The notes: generated by a model not told the origin, from the letters alone. A stretch of DNA of 55,772 bases from Deltaproteobacteria bacterium UBA4427 (GCA_002390675.1 DGPZ01000059.1:30370-86141), one strand, 5' to 3'. Counted from the stretch's first letter, positions 34,630-43,825 are shown. A program made the numbers and translations.

Positions 34630-36738
34630 TTGTCCCAAGCGCCCGCCGATACCAGTCAACTCCTCGAACGCGGCGGCCACCTCTACATGGTCGTCTGCGC
34701 AATATTTGTCGGTCTCGCCGGAGCGATCGGCGCCGTCCTCTTTCGGCTGATGATCCGCGTGATCCAAGGCTTTGCCTTCGAAGGTCTCGATGGAGTCGCC
34801 GCCGTCTTCGAAGAGGGCATGGCCGCCGAAACCCGCGATCCCCTGGAAGTCGCGCAGCAAATGGCTTGGTATTGGCGCATCGCGATTCCCGCCGTCGGTG
34901 GCATGATCGTCGGCCCGCTCATCTACCTCCTTGCTCGCGAAGCCCGCGGCCACGGTGTTCCGGAAGTCATGAAGGCCGTTGCGGTTCGTGGTGGCGTGAT
35001 TCGCGCACGCCTCGTCGGCGTAAAGGCCCTCGCCTCCGCACTCACAATCGGAACCGGCGGCTCGGTCGGCCGCGAAGGTCCGATCATCCAGATCGGCTCG
35101 GCGTTTGGGTCGAATCTCGGGCAGTGGCTCAAGCTAAATGCCGCCAGCGTGCGAACTCTCGTCGGCTGCGGAGCGGCGGCAGGAATTTCCGCCACGTTCA
35201 ATGCGCCGATCGCTGGAGCCATTTTCGCCGCGGAAATCATAGTCGGCGACTTCGCCGTCACGCAGTTTACTCCGATCGTGATCAGTTCAGTCGTCGCATC
35301 CGTCGCGACACGTTATGCGATCGGCAATCACCCAGCGTTCATCGTCCCCGATTTCGAGATCGTAAGCCCCTTCGAACTCGTACCGTATATGGTCGCCGGT
35401 ATTGTCGCGGGCGTGGTCGCCGTGGCCTTCATCCGCACCCTTTCCTTCGCGGAAGACACCTTCGCCAAAATTCCCGTCCCTGAATGGTCCAAGGCCGCAA
35501 TCGGCGGGGCTATGGTCGGGACCATGGCGATCTGGCTGCCTAACGTTTACGGAGTCGGCTACACGACGATCGGCGGCGCCCTGGCCGGCACCATGACCGC
35601 GGGCATGATGGGCGTGCTCGTCGTCGCCAAAATCCTCGCAACCTCCGTCACCATCGGTTCCGGCGGCTCGGGCGGCGTATTCGCACCCTCACTCTTCTTG
35701 GGCGCGATGGCCGGCGGCGTCGTGGGCACGCTTGTCGAACAGTATTTCCCGGGCGCAACCGGCAGCTCAGGCGCTTATGCGCTCGTCACTATGGGCGCGG
35801 TGGTTGCTGCGGCAACACATGCCCCTGTCTCCGCGATCATCATCATCTTCGAACTGACCCAGACGATCGATATTATTCCGGCACTCATGACGGCCTGCGT
35901 GATCAGTACGCTCGTGGCGCAGGTCTCGTTCCGAGACTCGATCTATACCGTCAAGCTACGTCGCCAGGGGATCGACTTCTTCGAGGCGAAAAACCCGAAC
36001 GTCTTGAAGGAACTCTCGGTGCGCGAGGTGATCGTGCTCGATCCCGTTGTGATACCGGCCGCGGCGAATTTCAAAACCGTGCTCGACTTGGTCGTGCAGA
36101 GTCCACATAGCCAATTCTACGTCGAGAGTCCCACCGGGGCGCATCTGGGCGCAATCTCTCTCGCAGAGCTTCGGCGTCTCATCTACGAGCAAGAGACCTT
36201 GCAGCATATCGTCGTGGCTGGGGATCTCGTGGACACGAGCCATCCCTCAGTTTCCGACGATGTCGATCTGTCCGTCGTGATGCAGATCTTCAGTTCGAGT
36301 CATGTCGACGAAATCGCTGTGGTGAACGCCGATGATCGAACAAAACTCGTTGGCACCGTTCGCGAAAAAGATGTCATCGAAGCGAGTAACCGCGAACAGT
36401 TACGACGCGATCTCGCGGGCGGCATGCATACGAGCATCAGCGCCGCGGGCAGCGGCCAAACCGTCGACCTGGGTGACGGCTACCAGCTCCGCGAAATAAT
36501 GGCCCCGCCCCATGTAACGGGTCGATCACTCCGCAAGTTGACGCTCCGCGAACGCGTCGGCGTACAGGTTCTCCTCGTTCGGTCCAAGAAGCCCGAGGGC
36601 GGCACCCATTTGCGCGTCCCGCACGGCGACGATGTGCTCGTCGAAGGCGACGCGGTCATCGTCGCCGGAACAACAGCAGCCCTCGACATGCTCGACGCGC
36701 TCTCCGCCCAGCCGCCGCCGGACATCACTGAGTCCTGA
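34630..36738 (+). CDS. CLC chloride channel/transporter with CBS pair and TrkA-C domain
   Basis: A 702-residue membrane protein. The CLC selectivity motifs are readable: GHGVPEVM, GTGGSVGREGP and GSGGSGGVFAPSLFLGA, followed by VTMGAVVAAATHAPVSAIIIIFEL. After ~10-12 helices come two CBS domains (residues ~455-580) and a TrkA-C-like C-terminus with LREIMAPPHVTGRSLRKLTL and DGDDVLVEGDAVIVAGT-type strands. CBS and TrkA-C domains usually sense nucleotides. A TTG start at 34630 is used; ATG 34687 is an alternative but would trim the first helix. Transport direction (channel or H+ antiport) is undetermined. Confidence 0.92.
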   Translation: MSQAPADTSQLLERGGHLYMVVCAIFVGLAGAIGAVLFRLMIRVIQGFAFEGLDGVAAVFEEGMAAETRDPLEVAQQMAWYWRIAIPAVGGMIVGPLIYLLAREARGHGVPEVMKAVAVRGGVIRARLVGVKALASALTIGTGGSVGREGPIIQIGSAFGSNLGQWLKLNAASVRTLVGCGAAAGISATFNAPIAGAIFAAEIIVGDFAVTQFTPIVISSVVASVATRYAIGNHPAFIVPDFEIVSPFELVPYMVAGIVAGVVAVAFIRTLSFAEDTFAKIPVPEWSKAAIGGAMVGTMAIWLPNVYGVGYTTIGGALAGTMTAGMMGVLVVAKILATSVTIGSGGSGGVFAPSLFLGAMAGGVVGTLVEQYFPGATGSSGAYALVTMGAVVAAATHAPVSAIIIIFELTQTIDIIPALMTACVISTLVAQVSFRDSIYTVKLRRQGIDFFEAKNPNVLKELSVREVIVLDPVVIPAAANFKTVLDLVVQSPHSQFYVESPTGAHLGAISLAELRRLIYEQETLQHIVVAGDLVDTSHPSVSDDVDLSVVMQIFSSSHVDEIAVVNADDRTKLVGTVREKDVIEASNREQLRRDLAGGMHTSISAAGSGQTVDLGDGYQLREIMAPPHVTGRSLRKLTLRERVGVQVLLVRSKKPEGGTHLRVPHGDDVLVEGDAVIVAGTTAALDMLDALSAQPPPDITES

Positions 36739-36905
36739 GCGGGTCCGAGCTTAATCCCCCAGCTCGGATTCTTAGAACGGGCGCAGACCGGAAAGACAGG
36801 GCTCGCTACGCTTATTCCCGGCACCATCGAATGGCGCCTTTGAATTTGGCTCAGTGATTCAATGCGGAGGCTCAACTTCGCAATTCAAACCCATGAGGAG
36901 CGCGC

Positions 36906-38654
36906 ATGTCTCTCTCGTCCCCTTCGACTCCTACACCGCGGCCCTCTTCCCTTCCGCGGCGAGGCGCATACCGCGAGCCTGCGCTCCTCCCACACCTCAA
37001 TGCGACACCACTCATAGCGACGCTCCTCGTCATAACACTCGCCAGCTGCATGCCTGGCAGCGAGGCGCCCAGCACTTCACTCGCAGACGAAGCCACGACT
37101 CAGACTCCGCGGCTCTCGGATCAGCTCGGCGCGATCCCACACCCGATCGAGACAAACTCGCCTCTCGCCCAGAGCTATTTCAACCAAGGCCTAACACTTA
37201 TTTTCGGTTTCAATCACGAAGCAGCTATAGAGGCTTTCGAGGAAGCCCTTCGCCTCGACCCTAACTGTGGCGCCTGCCACTGGGGTATCGCCCTCGCCCT
37301 CGGCCCCAACATCAACCGGCCTATGGGTCCCACTGCAGCCAAACGCGCCCATCAAGAGGCCCAAGAGGCCGTTCGCTTGACAAAAGAAGGCAGCCGCGAC
37401 CGCGCCTACGCCGAAGCCCTCGCACCTCGGTACCAGGCAGAGCCCACGGAGGATCGCAGCGCACTCGACCTCGCCTATGCAGAATCCATGCGCGCACTCG
37501 TCCAGGCGAATCCCGACGATTTCGATGCAGCGGTGCTCTTCGCGGAATCTCTGATGGATCTAACCCCGTGGGCGTACTGGACGAGCGAAGCGAAGCCCCG
37601 GGAATACACCAACGAGCTCATCGCGGCCCTCGAATCCGTTCTTGATCGCGAGCCGCGGCACGTCGGCGCGAACCACTACTACATCCACGCGGTGGAAGAG
37701 TATTTCCCCGAGCGCGCCGAAGCGGCCGCGGATCGTCTCGCGACCCTCGCACCCGAAGCGGGGCACCTCGTCCACATGCCTTCGCATATCTATTGGCGAA
37801 TCGGACGCTACGAAGATGCGGCCGACATCAATGCACGCGCGTCCGAAGCCGACGAGAAATTCTTTGCATGGTGCCGGGGCGGCGATTTTTACCGAGCTGC
37901 CTACTACCCGCATAACGTTCATTTCTTGTGGGCTGCAGCAGCGGCGGAAGGGCGTCAGGACCTTGCGCTCATGACGGCCCGTAAACTCGCCGCAGTGACC
38001 CAGGGCGGCCTCAAGGAAGTGCCTATTCTGCAGGAATTCGTCGCAATTCCGATGCTCACGATGGCGCGCTTTGGAATGTGGGATGCACTCTTCGCCGAGA
38101 CTAGACCCTCAGACGATGATGTCTACCTCGCGGGCATTTGGCAGTACACCCGTGGCCTTGCAGAATTGCGCGACGGTTATTCCGACTATGGACGGGCCGC
38201 GCGCTACCGGCTCGGACTCATCATCGACGACCCACGATCCGCAGAGCTCATTCTCGCGGGCGGAACGGCTTCGGCCCGTGCGCTTCTTGAAATTGCCGCG
38301 GCAGACCTCGATGCGGAACTCGCGCTTTCAGGGGCATCCTTCGATGATGCGGTGTCGCATCTCGAACGAGCAACCGCCTTGCACGATGCGCTTCCCTACA
38401 TGGAGCCGCCGCCTTGGTACGCGCCCCCACGACAGGCGTTAGGCGCAGTCCTCCTCGACCTCGGTCGTGCCGCAGAAGCAGAGGCCGTCTATCTCGCGGA
38501 CCTCAAGCAGTATCCCAAGAACGGATGGTCGCTCTTCGGTCTCGCTAAGAGCTTCGAACTCAGGGGCGATGACGCGAAAGCGGAATGGGCCCGCCAAGGC
38601 CACGCCCGTGCCTGGGCGCGAGCGGACGTAAAGCTCGAACGCACACGGTTCTAA
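36906..38654 (+). CDS. TPR-repeat lipoprotein
   Basis: A 582-residue protein with a long N-terminus leading to the lipobox LASC (Cys48). The mature part is a helical-repeat protein: repeat SPLAQSYFNQGLTLIFGFNH and EAIEAFEEALRLDPNC is a clear TPR pair, followed by many helices to WSLFGLAKSFELRGDDAKAE. A CGACH sequence (C121-C124-H125) formally matches the heme c motif CxxCH, but the same site in homologous TPR proteins is not always CxxCH, so heme is doubtful. GAGGAG lies five bases before ATG. Function unknown. Confidence 0.8.
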   Translation: MSLSSPSTPTPRPSSLPRRGAYREPALLPHLNATPLIATLLVITLASCMPGSEAPSTSLADEATTQTPRLSDQLGAIPHPIETNSPLAQSYFNQGLTLIFGFNHEAAIEAFEEALRLDPNCGACHWGIALALGPNINRPMGPTAAKRAHQEAQEAVRLTKEGSRDRAYAEALAPRYQAEPTEDRSALDLAYAESMRALVQANPDDFDAAVLFAESLMDLTPWAYWTSEAKPREYTNELIAALESVLDREPRHVGANHYYIHAVEEYFPERAEAAADRLATLAPEAGHLVHMPSHIYWRIGRYEDAADINARASEADEKFFAWCRGGDFYRAAYYPHNVHFLWAAAAAEGRQDLALMTARKLAAVTQGGLKEVPILQEFVAIPMLTMARFGMWDALFAETRPSDDDVYLAGIWQYTRGLAELRDGYSDYGRAARYRLGLIIDDPRSAELILAGGTASARALLEIAAADLDAELALSGASFDDAVSHLERATALHDALPYMEPPPWYAPPRQALGAVLLDLGRAAEAEAVYLADLKQYPKNGWSLFGLAKSFELRGDDAKAEWARQGHARAWARADVKLERTRF

Positions 38655-38696
38655 CGCCGCGCCTAACGCCCCGTTTTTCGAATCGAATCGATGTAA

Positions 38697-39365
38697 TTAA
38701 CTGCGCTCGGAGAGCGTTATCGTGACGCCGGTTGCTCCCGGTTCGAGAGACTCGATCACTTCACTCGATATATCGCCCGCGCCGCGGGTCATTGCATTGC
38801 CATCCGCATCAAGTCGAGCCGACATAGAAATTTCGCCCACAAATTGCATGGTCGGAATCATCACGTCCTCCGGACCGATCGAGAACGCGAGCGGGAAGTC
38901 GGGACTCGGAATTCTCAGCACCGCCAAAGGCGGCCCACCCCGCGCACCCTTCGGCCTCGCAATCACGAAGAGCACGCCGCCATCGGGCCGCGACAGCGCG
39001 AACTCGGCCGGCAACACGATCTCCCCCGTGATTGGGTCGCTAGATCCAGAAGTTGCGGACGCAGCACTTGGCCCACTGCCTTCCGCGCGACTCGGGGGCA
39101 CCGCGCCGCGCGGTACCTGCCCCAAATCATCGCCCTCATCTCCCTGACCGTCTGCCGAGCCAACAGCACCGGACGGCGCCGGGAAGATGCGTGCCAGATC
39201 TGGCGCCTTCGCTTCTTCGCCCGGCTGATAAGGCTCGATATTTCGGTCGCAGCCGGCAAGCGTCATCACGACGAGCAGAAGTGTAGCGAAAAGACTGCGC
39301 CGGCCGAAGCACGGCGAGAACGCTGCGGAGAAAAAGTTGGAATTCGCGATAGGGATACTCGGCAT
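38697..39365 (-). CDS. Lipoprotein with CcmI/CycH C-terminal-like domain
   Basis: A 222-residue lipoprotein: lipobox LAGC (Cys39) after MTL, then a Gly/Ser/Pro-rich linker (~40-105) and a compact C-terminal domain. That domain (GEIVLPAEFAL, VLFVIARPKGARGGPPLAVL, FPLAFSIGPEDVMIP, ISMSARLDADGNAMTRGAGD) looks like the beta-rich C-terminal domain of CcmI/CycH in cytochrome c maturation, without the TPR part. No ccm genes are in view. ATG 39365 is chosen as the codon nearest the signal peptide; earlier starts would add a hydrophilic stretch. Confidence 0.55.
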   Translation of the reverse strand: MPSIPIANSNFFSAAFSPCFGRRSLFATLLLVVMTLAGCDRNIEPYQPGEEAKAPDLARIFPAPSGAVGSADGQGDEGDDLGQVPRGAVPPSRAEGSGPSAASATSGSSDPITGEIVLPAEFALSRPDGGVLFVIARPKGARGGPPLAVLRIPSPDFPLAFSIGPEDVMIPTMQFVGEISMSARLDADGNAMTRGAGDISSEVIESLEPGATGVTITLSERS

Positions 39366-39807
39366 GACGATCACTTTAGCGCGGAGCCAACGACGAACCA
39401 TCAAGCGAGGAAGCGGACTCCGCGCCTGGGCTCGCCCTTCTCCCAAGCGATCTAAGCGATCCGGTTTTCGCGACGACCCCGGTCGTGTTCGTGGATCCGG
39501 AATTGCAGCCGAACTCGATAGGACCGCCCAAGCGGACATAGACAGAGAGGTGAAGTCTCCCCTCACCGTGGCATCTCCTACCGCATCCTCTAGAGATCCC
39601 ACGTCCCTCGCAACGAAGAGCGAGTAGCCTGGCCGGCCGGGGTTCACTTCGCGAGATCCATAGCCGCCCGCATTCTGCCACTCGCGAGCTATGAGATTCG
39701 TAATCTTCGGTTCTCCGGAATGGCCCCGCCTCGGGAGCGTGATACGCTCGCAACTCCACTGCTCGGTTGCTGCGTGGTCGCTTCGGCGGCGGCGTGAGTG
39801 ATCGTTG
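39366..39807. other. Intergenic region before thiC leader
   Basis: No gene is supported here on either strand. The minus-strand frame continuing from the lipoprotein is hydrophilic and lacks a start signal. The thiC promoter probably lies in the last part. Confidence 0.4.
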
Positions 39808-39912
39808 ATTCGCCTAGGGGTGGTCCGCTTGTCGCTTCGAAATCGAAGCGCGAACGGATCTGAGAGCAGACCCTTCGAACCTGATCTCGTTCCTATTCTT
39901 CGACGACGTCTC
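39808..39912 (+). promoter_or_regulatory. TPP riboswitch-like leader (THI box) of thiC
   Basis: The THI-box core is clear: CTAGGGGTGG (39814-39823), CTGAGA (39860-39865), ACCC (39870-39873) and GAACCTGAT (39877-39885), in correct order and spacing. Between them CGCTTCGA (39833-39840) pairs with TCGAAGCG (39843-39850) as the variable P3 extension. The 3' half, which normally reads TAAT-x-C and CG-x-AGGGA, is not recognisable (CTCGTTCCTATTCTTCGA instead). So the pyrimidine-sensing arm is intact by eye and the pyrophosphate-sensing arm looks degenerate. thiC starts ~80 bases downstream. Confidence 0.75.
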
Positions 39913-39993
39913 TTTGCTTCTTTGCTTCGGTGAAGTCTCTATTTGACGGAGCCGCTAAGATGAAGAGAACGCGCCTAGGGAAGGCCCATACCG

Positions 39994-41889
39994 ATGTCCG
40001 CAGATCCTAGTCCCTCCGCTGAAAATCTCGCGCTCTTGACGTCCCGCTTTGGGCTGCCCGGGCTAGGGAACAATCCCTCTTCTAATTTCGAAGGCACCAC
40101 GCCAGGCAGCTTCGCGAATCAGCCGCAGATCGGCGGCGCGCTTACTTTTTCTTCTCCGGACACCCCCGGCATGCCCCAGCCCTCGGATAAGACGGCTTGG
40201 GATTTCATGCCTCCGGACTGGACCGAACTGCCCGAAGGCGAACGCCTAGCAACTTCCGCCCACCCAGAAGTGGAACCGGCGAACGCCTACTCTTTCCAGG
40301 CACCCGAAGGATTCGAACCGATCACGCAGCTCGAAAGCGCGCGACTCGGAATCGTGACGCCCGAGATGACTCGCGTCTCTGAACGCGAACCGCATCTCAC
40401 GGCGATTGAAATCCGCGACGAAGTAGCGGCGGGCCGCATGGTGATCCCAGCGAACCGCGTCCACTTGAAAAATAATCTCGACCCCATGGCGATCGGTCGC
40501 GCTTCGCTCACGAAGATCAACGCGAACATGGGTGCGTCGCCGATCTCGAGCGGCATCGAAGAAGAGATCGAGAAGCTTCGCTGGGCGGAACGCTGGGAAG
40601 CGGACACTGTCATGGATCTCTCGACGGGCGGTGATGTGAACGCGACGCGCGAGGCGATCACTGTGGCGTCGACGGTACCGATCGGGACCGTCCCGATTTA
40701 CTCGATGATCCTCGACAAGAAGATCGAAGATCTCGACCGCGAGATGGTCCTCGAAGCGCTTGAGCATCAGGCGAAGCAGGGCGTCGATTATTTCACGATT
40801 CACGCCGGCGTGCGGCGCGCGCACCTGCCTTACGTCTCGAATAGATTGATCGGAATCGTGAGTCGTGGCGGGAGCTTGCTGGCGAAGTGGATGATCCACC
40901 ACGAAGAAGAAAACCTGATGACGCAGATCTGGGAAGACATCTGCGAACTGATTCGCAAATATGATGTGACATTCTCGATTGGTGATGGACTCCGCCCCGG
41001 CGGCCTCTCGGACGCAACGGATCTGGCCCAGCTCGGCGAGCTGCAGGCGCTAGGAGAATTGACCGAGACGGCTTGGCGCCACGGCTGCCAGGTGATGATC
41101 GAAGGTCCCGGGCACGTTCCGTTTGACCAGATCGAGTTCAACATGAAGTTGCAAAGGAGGCTCTGCCACGGTGCACCTTTCTATGTACTCGGCCCGCTCG
41201 TGACGGACATCTTTCCCGGTTACGATCACATCACGAGCGCGATCGGCGCGACCGCGGCTGCCTATCACGGCGCGTCGATGCTTTGTTATGTGACCCCTAA
41301 GGAACATCTTGGCCTACCTAAAAAGGACGATGTGAAGCAGGGATGTGTTGCCTACAAGATCGCGGCTCATGCGGCGGACGTCGCGCTCGGGATTCCTGCG
41401 GCGCGGGATAGGGATGACGAGTTGACCAAGGCTCGCGCAGCCCTCAACTGGGAAAAGCACTTCGAGCTCTCATTTGATCCCGATCTGGCGCGCGCCTATC
41501 ACGACGAAGACCTCGACGTGGACACCGATTTCTGCGCCATGTGCGGTCACGATTGGTGCTCAGTCAGAATCTCCAAGGAAATCGAACTCTTCGTGTCGGG
41601 CAAGGACGAGTCCTATCAATGGGACACGCCTAAAGTGTCCGAGGCCCTCAACGATACGCAGAAAGAAATCCTCGAACAGCGTGGCGTGCTCTCTCCCGAA
41701 GAGATCCACCGCCTCGCCTCGAAGACGAAGGGCGCGATGGGCCACGAAGGTCGCAAGGCCGCCTGTCATAGTGACGTCGTCGATGAATCTACTGCCGCCC
41801 ATCTTCAGGAACAGCGACTCGATCCTGTCACGCTAAAGCCGCTGAGCCCGACGGATGGTCAACCGATCGACGAGAACGCCGCTTCGTGA
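39994..41889 (+). CDS. thiC: Phosphomethylpyrimidine synthase
   Basis: A 631-residue radical-SAM enzyme that turns 5-aminoimidazole ribotide into HMP-phosphate for thiamine. The C-terminal cluster motif is C514-x2-C517-x4-C522 in FCAMCGHDWCS. The barrel motifs TVMDLSTGGD, YFTIHAGVRR and VMIEGPGHVPFDQI are intact, along with GAPFYVLGPLVTDIFPGYDH. Length and the N-terminal ThiC-associated domain are standard. It is preceded by a THI-box leader and overlaps the next gene by four bases. Confidence 0.96.
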   Translation: MSADPSPSAENLALLTSRFGLPGLGNNPSSNFEGTTPGSFANQPQIGGALTFSSPDTPGMPQPSDKTAWDFMPPDWTELPEGERLATSAHPEVEPANAYSFQAPEGFEPITQLESARLGIVTPEMTRVSEREPHLTAIEIRDEVAAGRMVIPANRVHLKNNLDPMAIGRASLTKINANMGASPISSGIEEEIEKLRWAERWEADTVMDLSTGGDVNATREAITVASTVPIGTVPIYSMILDKKIEDLDREMVLEALEHQAKQGVDYFTIHAGVRRAHLPYVSNRLIGIVSRGGSLLAKWMIHHEEENLMTQIWEDICELIRKYDVTFSIGDGLRPGGLSDATDLAQLGELQALGELTETAWRHGCQVMIEGPGHVPFDQIEFNMKLQRRLCHGAPFYVLGPLVTDIFPGYDHITSAIGATAAAYHGASMLCYVTPKEHLGLPKKDDVKQGCVAYKIAAHAADVALGIPAARDRDDELTKARAALNWEKHFELSFDPDLARAYHDEDLDVDTDFCAMCGHDWCSVRISKEIELFVSGKDESYQWDTPKVSEALNDTQKEILEQRGVLSPEEIHRLASKTKGAMGHEGRKAACHSDVVDESTAAHLQEQRLDPVTLKPLSPTDGQPIDENAAS

Positions 41890-42353
41890 TTTCCCAGACG
41901 GTGCTGCGCACGTCACTCTGGCTCGCCCTTGGAAGCTGGGTCGGTTCGTGGGCATTCTTCGCTTTCGTGGTTTCGCGGATTGCGTTCCAGGTGTTACCGA
42001 GCGATATCGCTGGCGACTTGGCGGGCGACCTGCTCGCAATTCTGCATTTCGTGGGGGCTGGGGCGGCATTCGTGGTCGCTGCAGCGGGCGTTGGCCTCGG
42101 TCGACGCGGCATAGTGATAGGACTGCCGGTGGTGCTCGGCATCCTCTGTCTGGCGAGCGAAATCTTCCTCTCGCCTGCCGTCGCCGCGGTCCGCCCGAGT
42201 ACCCTCGGCGCCCTCAATACCGAAGCGACTCAACAGAGCTTCACGCTTCTGCATAGGATCTCGCTCGGTGGGTTCATGCTGATCCATTTCGCTTCGATCC
42301 TGCTCGTTTGGCTTGAGGCCAGACTCGATACCCGCGATATCAGATCCTCCTAA
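41886..42353 (+). CDS. DUF4149-like membrane protein
   Basis: A 155-residue protein with four hydrophobic helices (LWLALGSWVGSWAFFAFVV, HFVGAGAAFVVAAAGVGL, IVIGLPVVLGILCLASEI, a final HRISLGGFMLIHFASILLVWL). The layout and the FxxHRxS-like last-helix start match DUF4149. It starts with GTG overlapping the thiC stop (GTGA), so it is translated from the thiC transcript. A thiamine-related role is inferred only from this coupling. Confidence 0.65.
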   Translation: MISQTVLRTSLWLALGSWVGSWAFFAFVVSRIAFQVLPSDIAGDLAGDLLAILHFVGAGAAFVVAAAGVGLGRRGIVIGLPVVLGILCLASEIFLSPAVAAVRPSTLGALNTEATQQSFTLLHRISLGGFMLIHFASILLVWLEARLDTRDIRSS

Positions 42354-42717
42354 ATCTCTGGGCGTCCACCCCTAATCCACGTGTTCTCGACCCTAAGCCT
42401 TCGAAATTGCGGGAAAAATGGATAGCCCCGCTCGGCCCATTGCGGTATCCTTCGCGGCCAACAAGGATTTCCGCTGCAAATTCAGGTACTTGCGGCTGCA
42501 TCCGTCTCGCATGACATCCGGTTTTTCAGGATGGTCAGCACTCTTGTGCGTGAACGGAGGGCCAGCGCGATCGCCTGAGCGAGCACAGGACGAGACGACT
42601 CCAACTCTTTGCCCAGCTTGATCGATGATCGATCGGCGGGCGACACGCGCGTGTCTCAAAACGATCGCCAGAAGCATTCAGCCGGAGCACGATTTCCGGA
42701 CGACAGGAAAGAGAACG
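42354..42717. other. Intergenic region, nothing recognised
   Basis: About 360 bases after the DUF4149 gene. A short plus-strand frame (42418-42621) has no coding character. The promoter of the small acidic protein probably lies here. Confidence 0.4.
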
Positions 42718-42936
42718 ATGGACGACATCAAGATCAAGCTCTCAATCGAATTCTCCATCACCGAGAGCGACCTCGAGGACGGCCTGGCCGAATACGACGA
42801 ACTGAGCGTCGACAGCCTGATTGCCCAGATACTCGACAAATCGATCGCCGTGGACGCGGTCGACTGCAAGGTAGTCACCGGCCCGAACAACCTCGAAGAG
42901 GTCGACGAGCTCCGCGCGGCTTCCAACGCGGGCTAA
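42718..42936 (+). CDS. Small acidic protein (72 residues), unknown
   Basis: A 72-residue protein, starting MDDIKIKLSIEFSITESDLE, strongly acidic and with alternating hydrophobics. AGGAAAG lies about nine bases before the ATG. A perfect terminator hairpin follows downstream, so it is a well-delimited transcription unit. No domain is recognised; the beta-strand-then-helix pattern could fit a small adaptor protein. Confidence 0.5.
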   Translation: MDDIKIKLSIEFSITESDLEDGLAEYDELSVDSLIAQILDKSIAVDAVDCKVVTGPNNLEEVDELRAASNAG

Positions 42937-43025
42937 GCGGCGACCCGGAACGACATCACGGCGACAGCAGCAGAAATCGTCGCACCACAGCATCACGCCA
43001 ACTAATCAATCGATGGCGAACGAGT

Positions 43026-43059
43026 GATCCCGAAGGCTCAATGCCTCTCGGGATCTTTT
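43026..43059 (+). terminator. Rho-independent terminator
   Basis: GATCCCGA-AGGC (43026-43037) pairs with GCCT-C-TCGGGATC (43043-43055) with one bulged C and a five-base loop, followed by TTTT. This is a strong intrinsic terminator 90 bases after the small acidic-protein gene. Confidence 0.85.
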
Positions 43060-43162
43060 GGTTTGGGCTCGTCTTAGATGCGTTTAGAGGTCTCTTGAGA
43101 AGCTGGCGGAGTGTTGGGCAAGGAAATCGCGGGGGAGCCAAGCGGCGGCGCCTGACGAGGCG

Positions 43163-43693
43163 CTAGCCGAAGAGTTCAAGCTGAGGTGAGATCGGCTTGG
43201 TGGCGCGGGATGGCTTAGGCGAAGACTTCCCTGGGGATTTAGGGGGCTTTGCAGCGGGCTTGGGAAGCGTCTTCGTGAGGCTTCGGCCGGACGCTCCGCC
43301 GCGCGCAGCTGCCGTCGGAAACAGATTTCCTGCCGCCGTCGCGCCACCAGTGGTCGCTCCCCGCAATTCGCGAACACGTTCGCGGGGCGCTGTGCCCGGC
43401 ACATAGATCCCTTGGCGGCGCGCCCATTCGAGGATCTCGGCGTTGAAGTCCTGAAAACGCGGGCCGTGATTGAAATGCCGCAAATGCGCAAGTTCGTGGC
43501 ACAAAGTGTTCACGAGGCTTGAGTACTTGAGCGCCTTTCGCGTGGTCACGTGGAAGAGTCGGATCCGGATCGTACCGTCGGAAAAGCACACGCCGTAACG
43601 CCGCTTCACGTTCGCCCGTTCGGGCTCGAGCACGCGGTATCGCAAACGGAAATGAGCACAGATGCGTTGTGCATCCCGCTCGAGCTGTGCCAT
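43163..43693 (-). CDS. SprT-like/YgjP-type zinc metallopeptidase
   Basis: A 176-residue protein with HELAHLRHFNHGPRF, a metal-binding HExxH plus third His as in SprT/WSS1-like and YgjP-like proteases. The LERDAQRICAHFRLRYRVLEPER N-terminal helix and the RIRLFHVTTRKALKYSSLVN stretch belong to the same fold. The last ~60 residues are a low-complexity Pro/Lys/Ala/Ser tail ending in QLELFG. ATG 43693 is preferred; a TTG at 43741 would add 16 residues. Substrate unknown. Confidence 0.75.
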   Translation of the reverse strand: MAQLERDAQRICAHFRLRYRVLEPERANVKRRYGVCFSDGTIRIRLFHVTTRKALKYSSLVNTLCHELAHLRHFNHGPRFQDFNAEILEWARRQGIYVPGTAPRERVRELRGATTGGATAAGNLFPTAAARGGASGRSLTKTLPKPAAKPPKSPGKSSPKPSRATKPISPQLELFG

Positions 43694-43825
43694 CAGCTCC
43701 TTCTTCTCTCGCTTATCCAACCGCCCAGCCCCCAAGAGCAAGTGTCGGGACCAACGGCCTCGACGTCAACGCCGCGGGCCGGCAGCGCCTCCGCCCCCGT
43801 CTTCCGCCGCTAGACTCTCGACACG

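Noticed and set aside
39376..39759. 127-codon minus-strand frame before thiC
   Set aside because: Biased composition (Arg/Ser/Gly), no start signal and no domain; not called.
41828..42217. Minus-strand frame opposite the DUF4149 gene
   Set aside because: It reads as a low-complexity Arg/Pro/Ala shadow, whereas the plus strand gives a coherent membrane protein with a GTGA start overlap.
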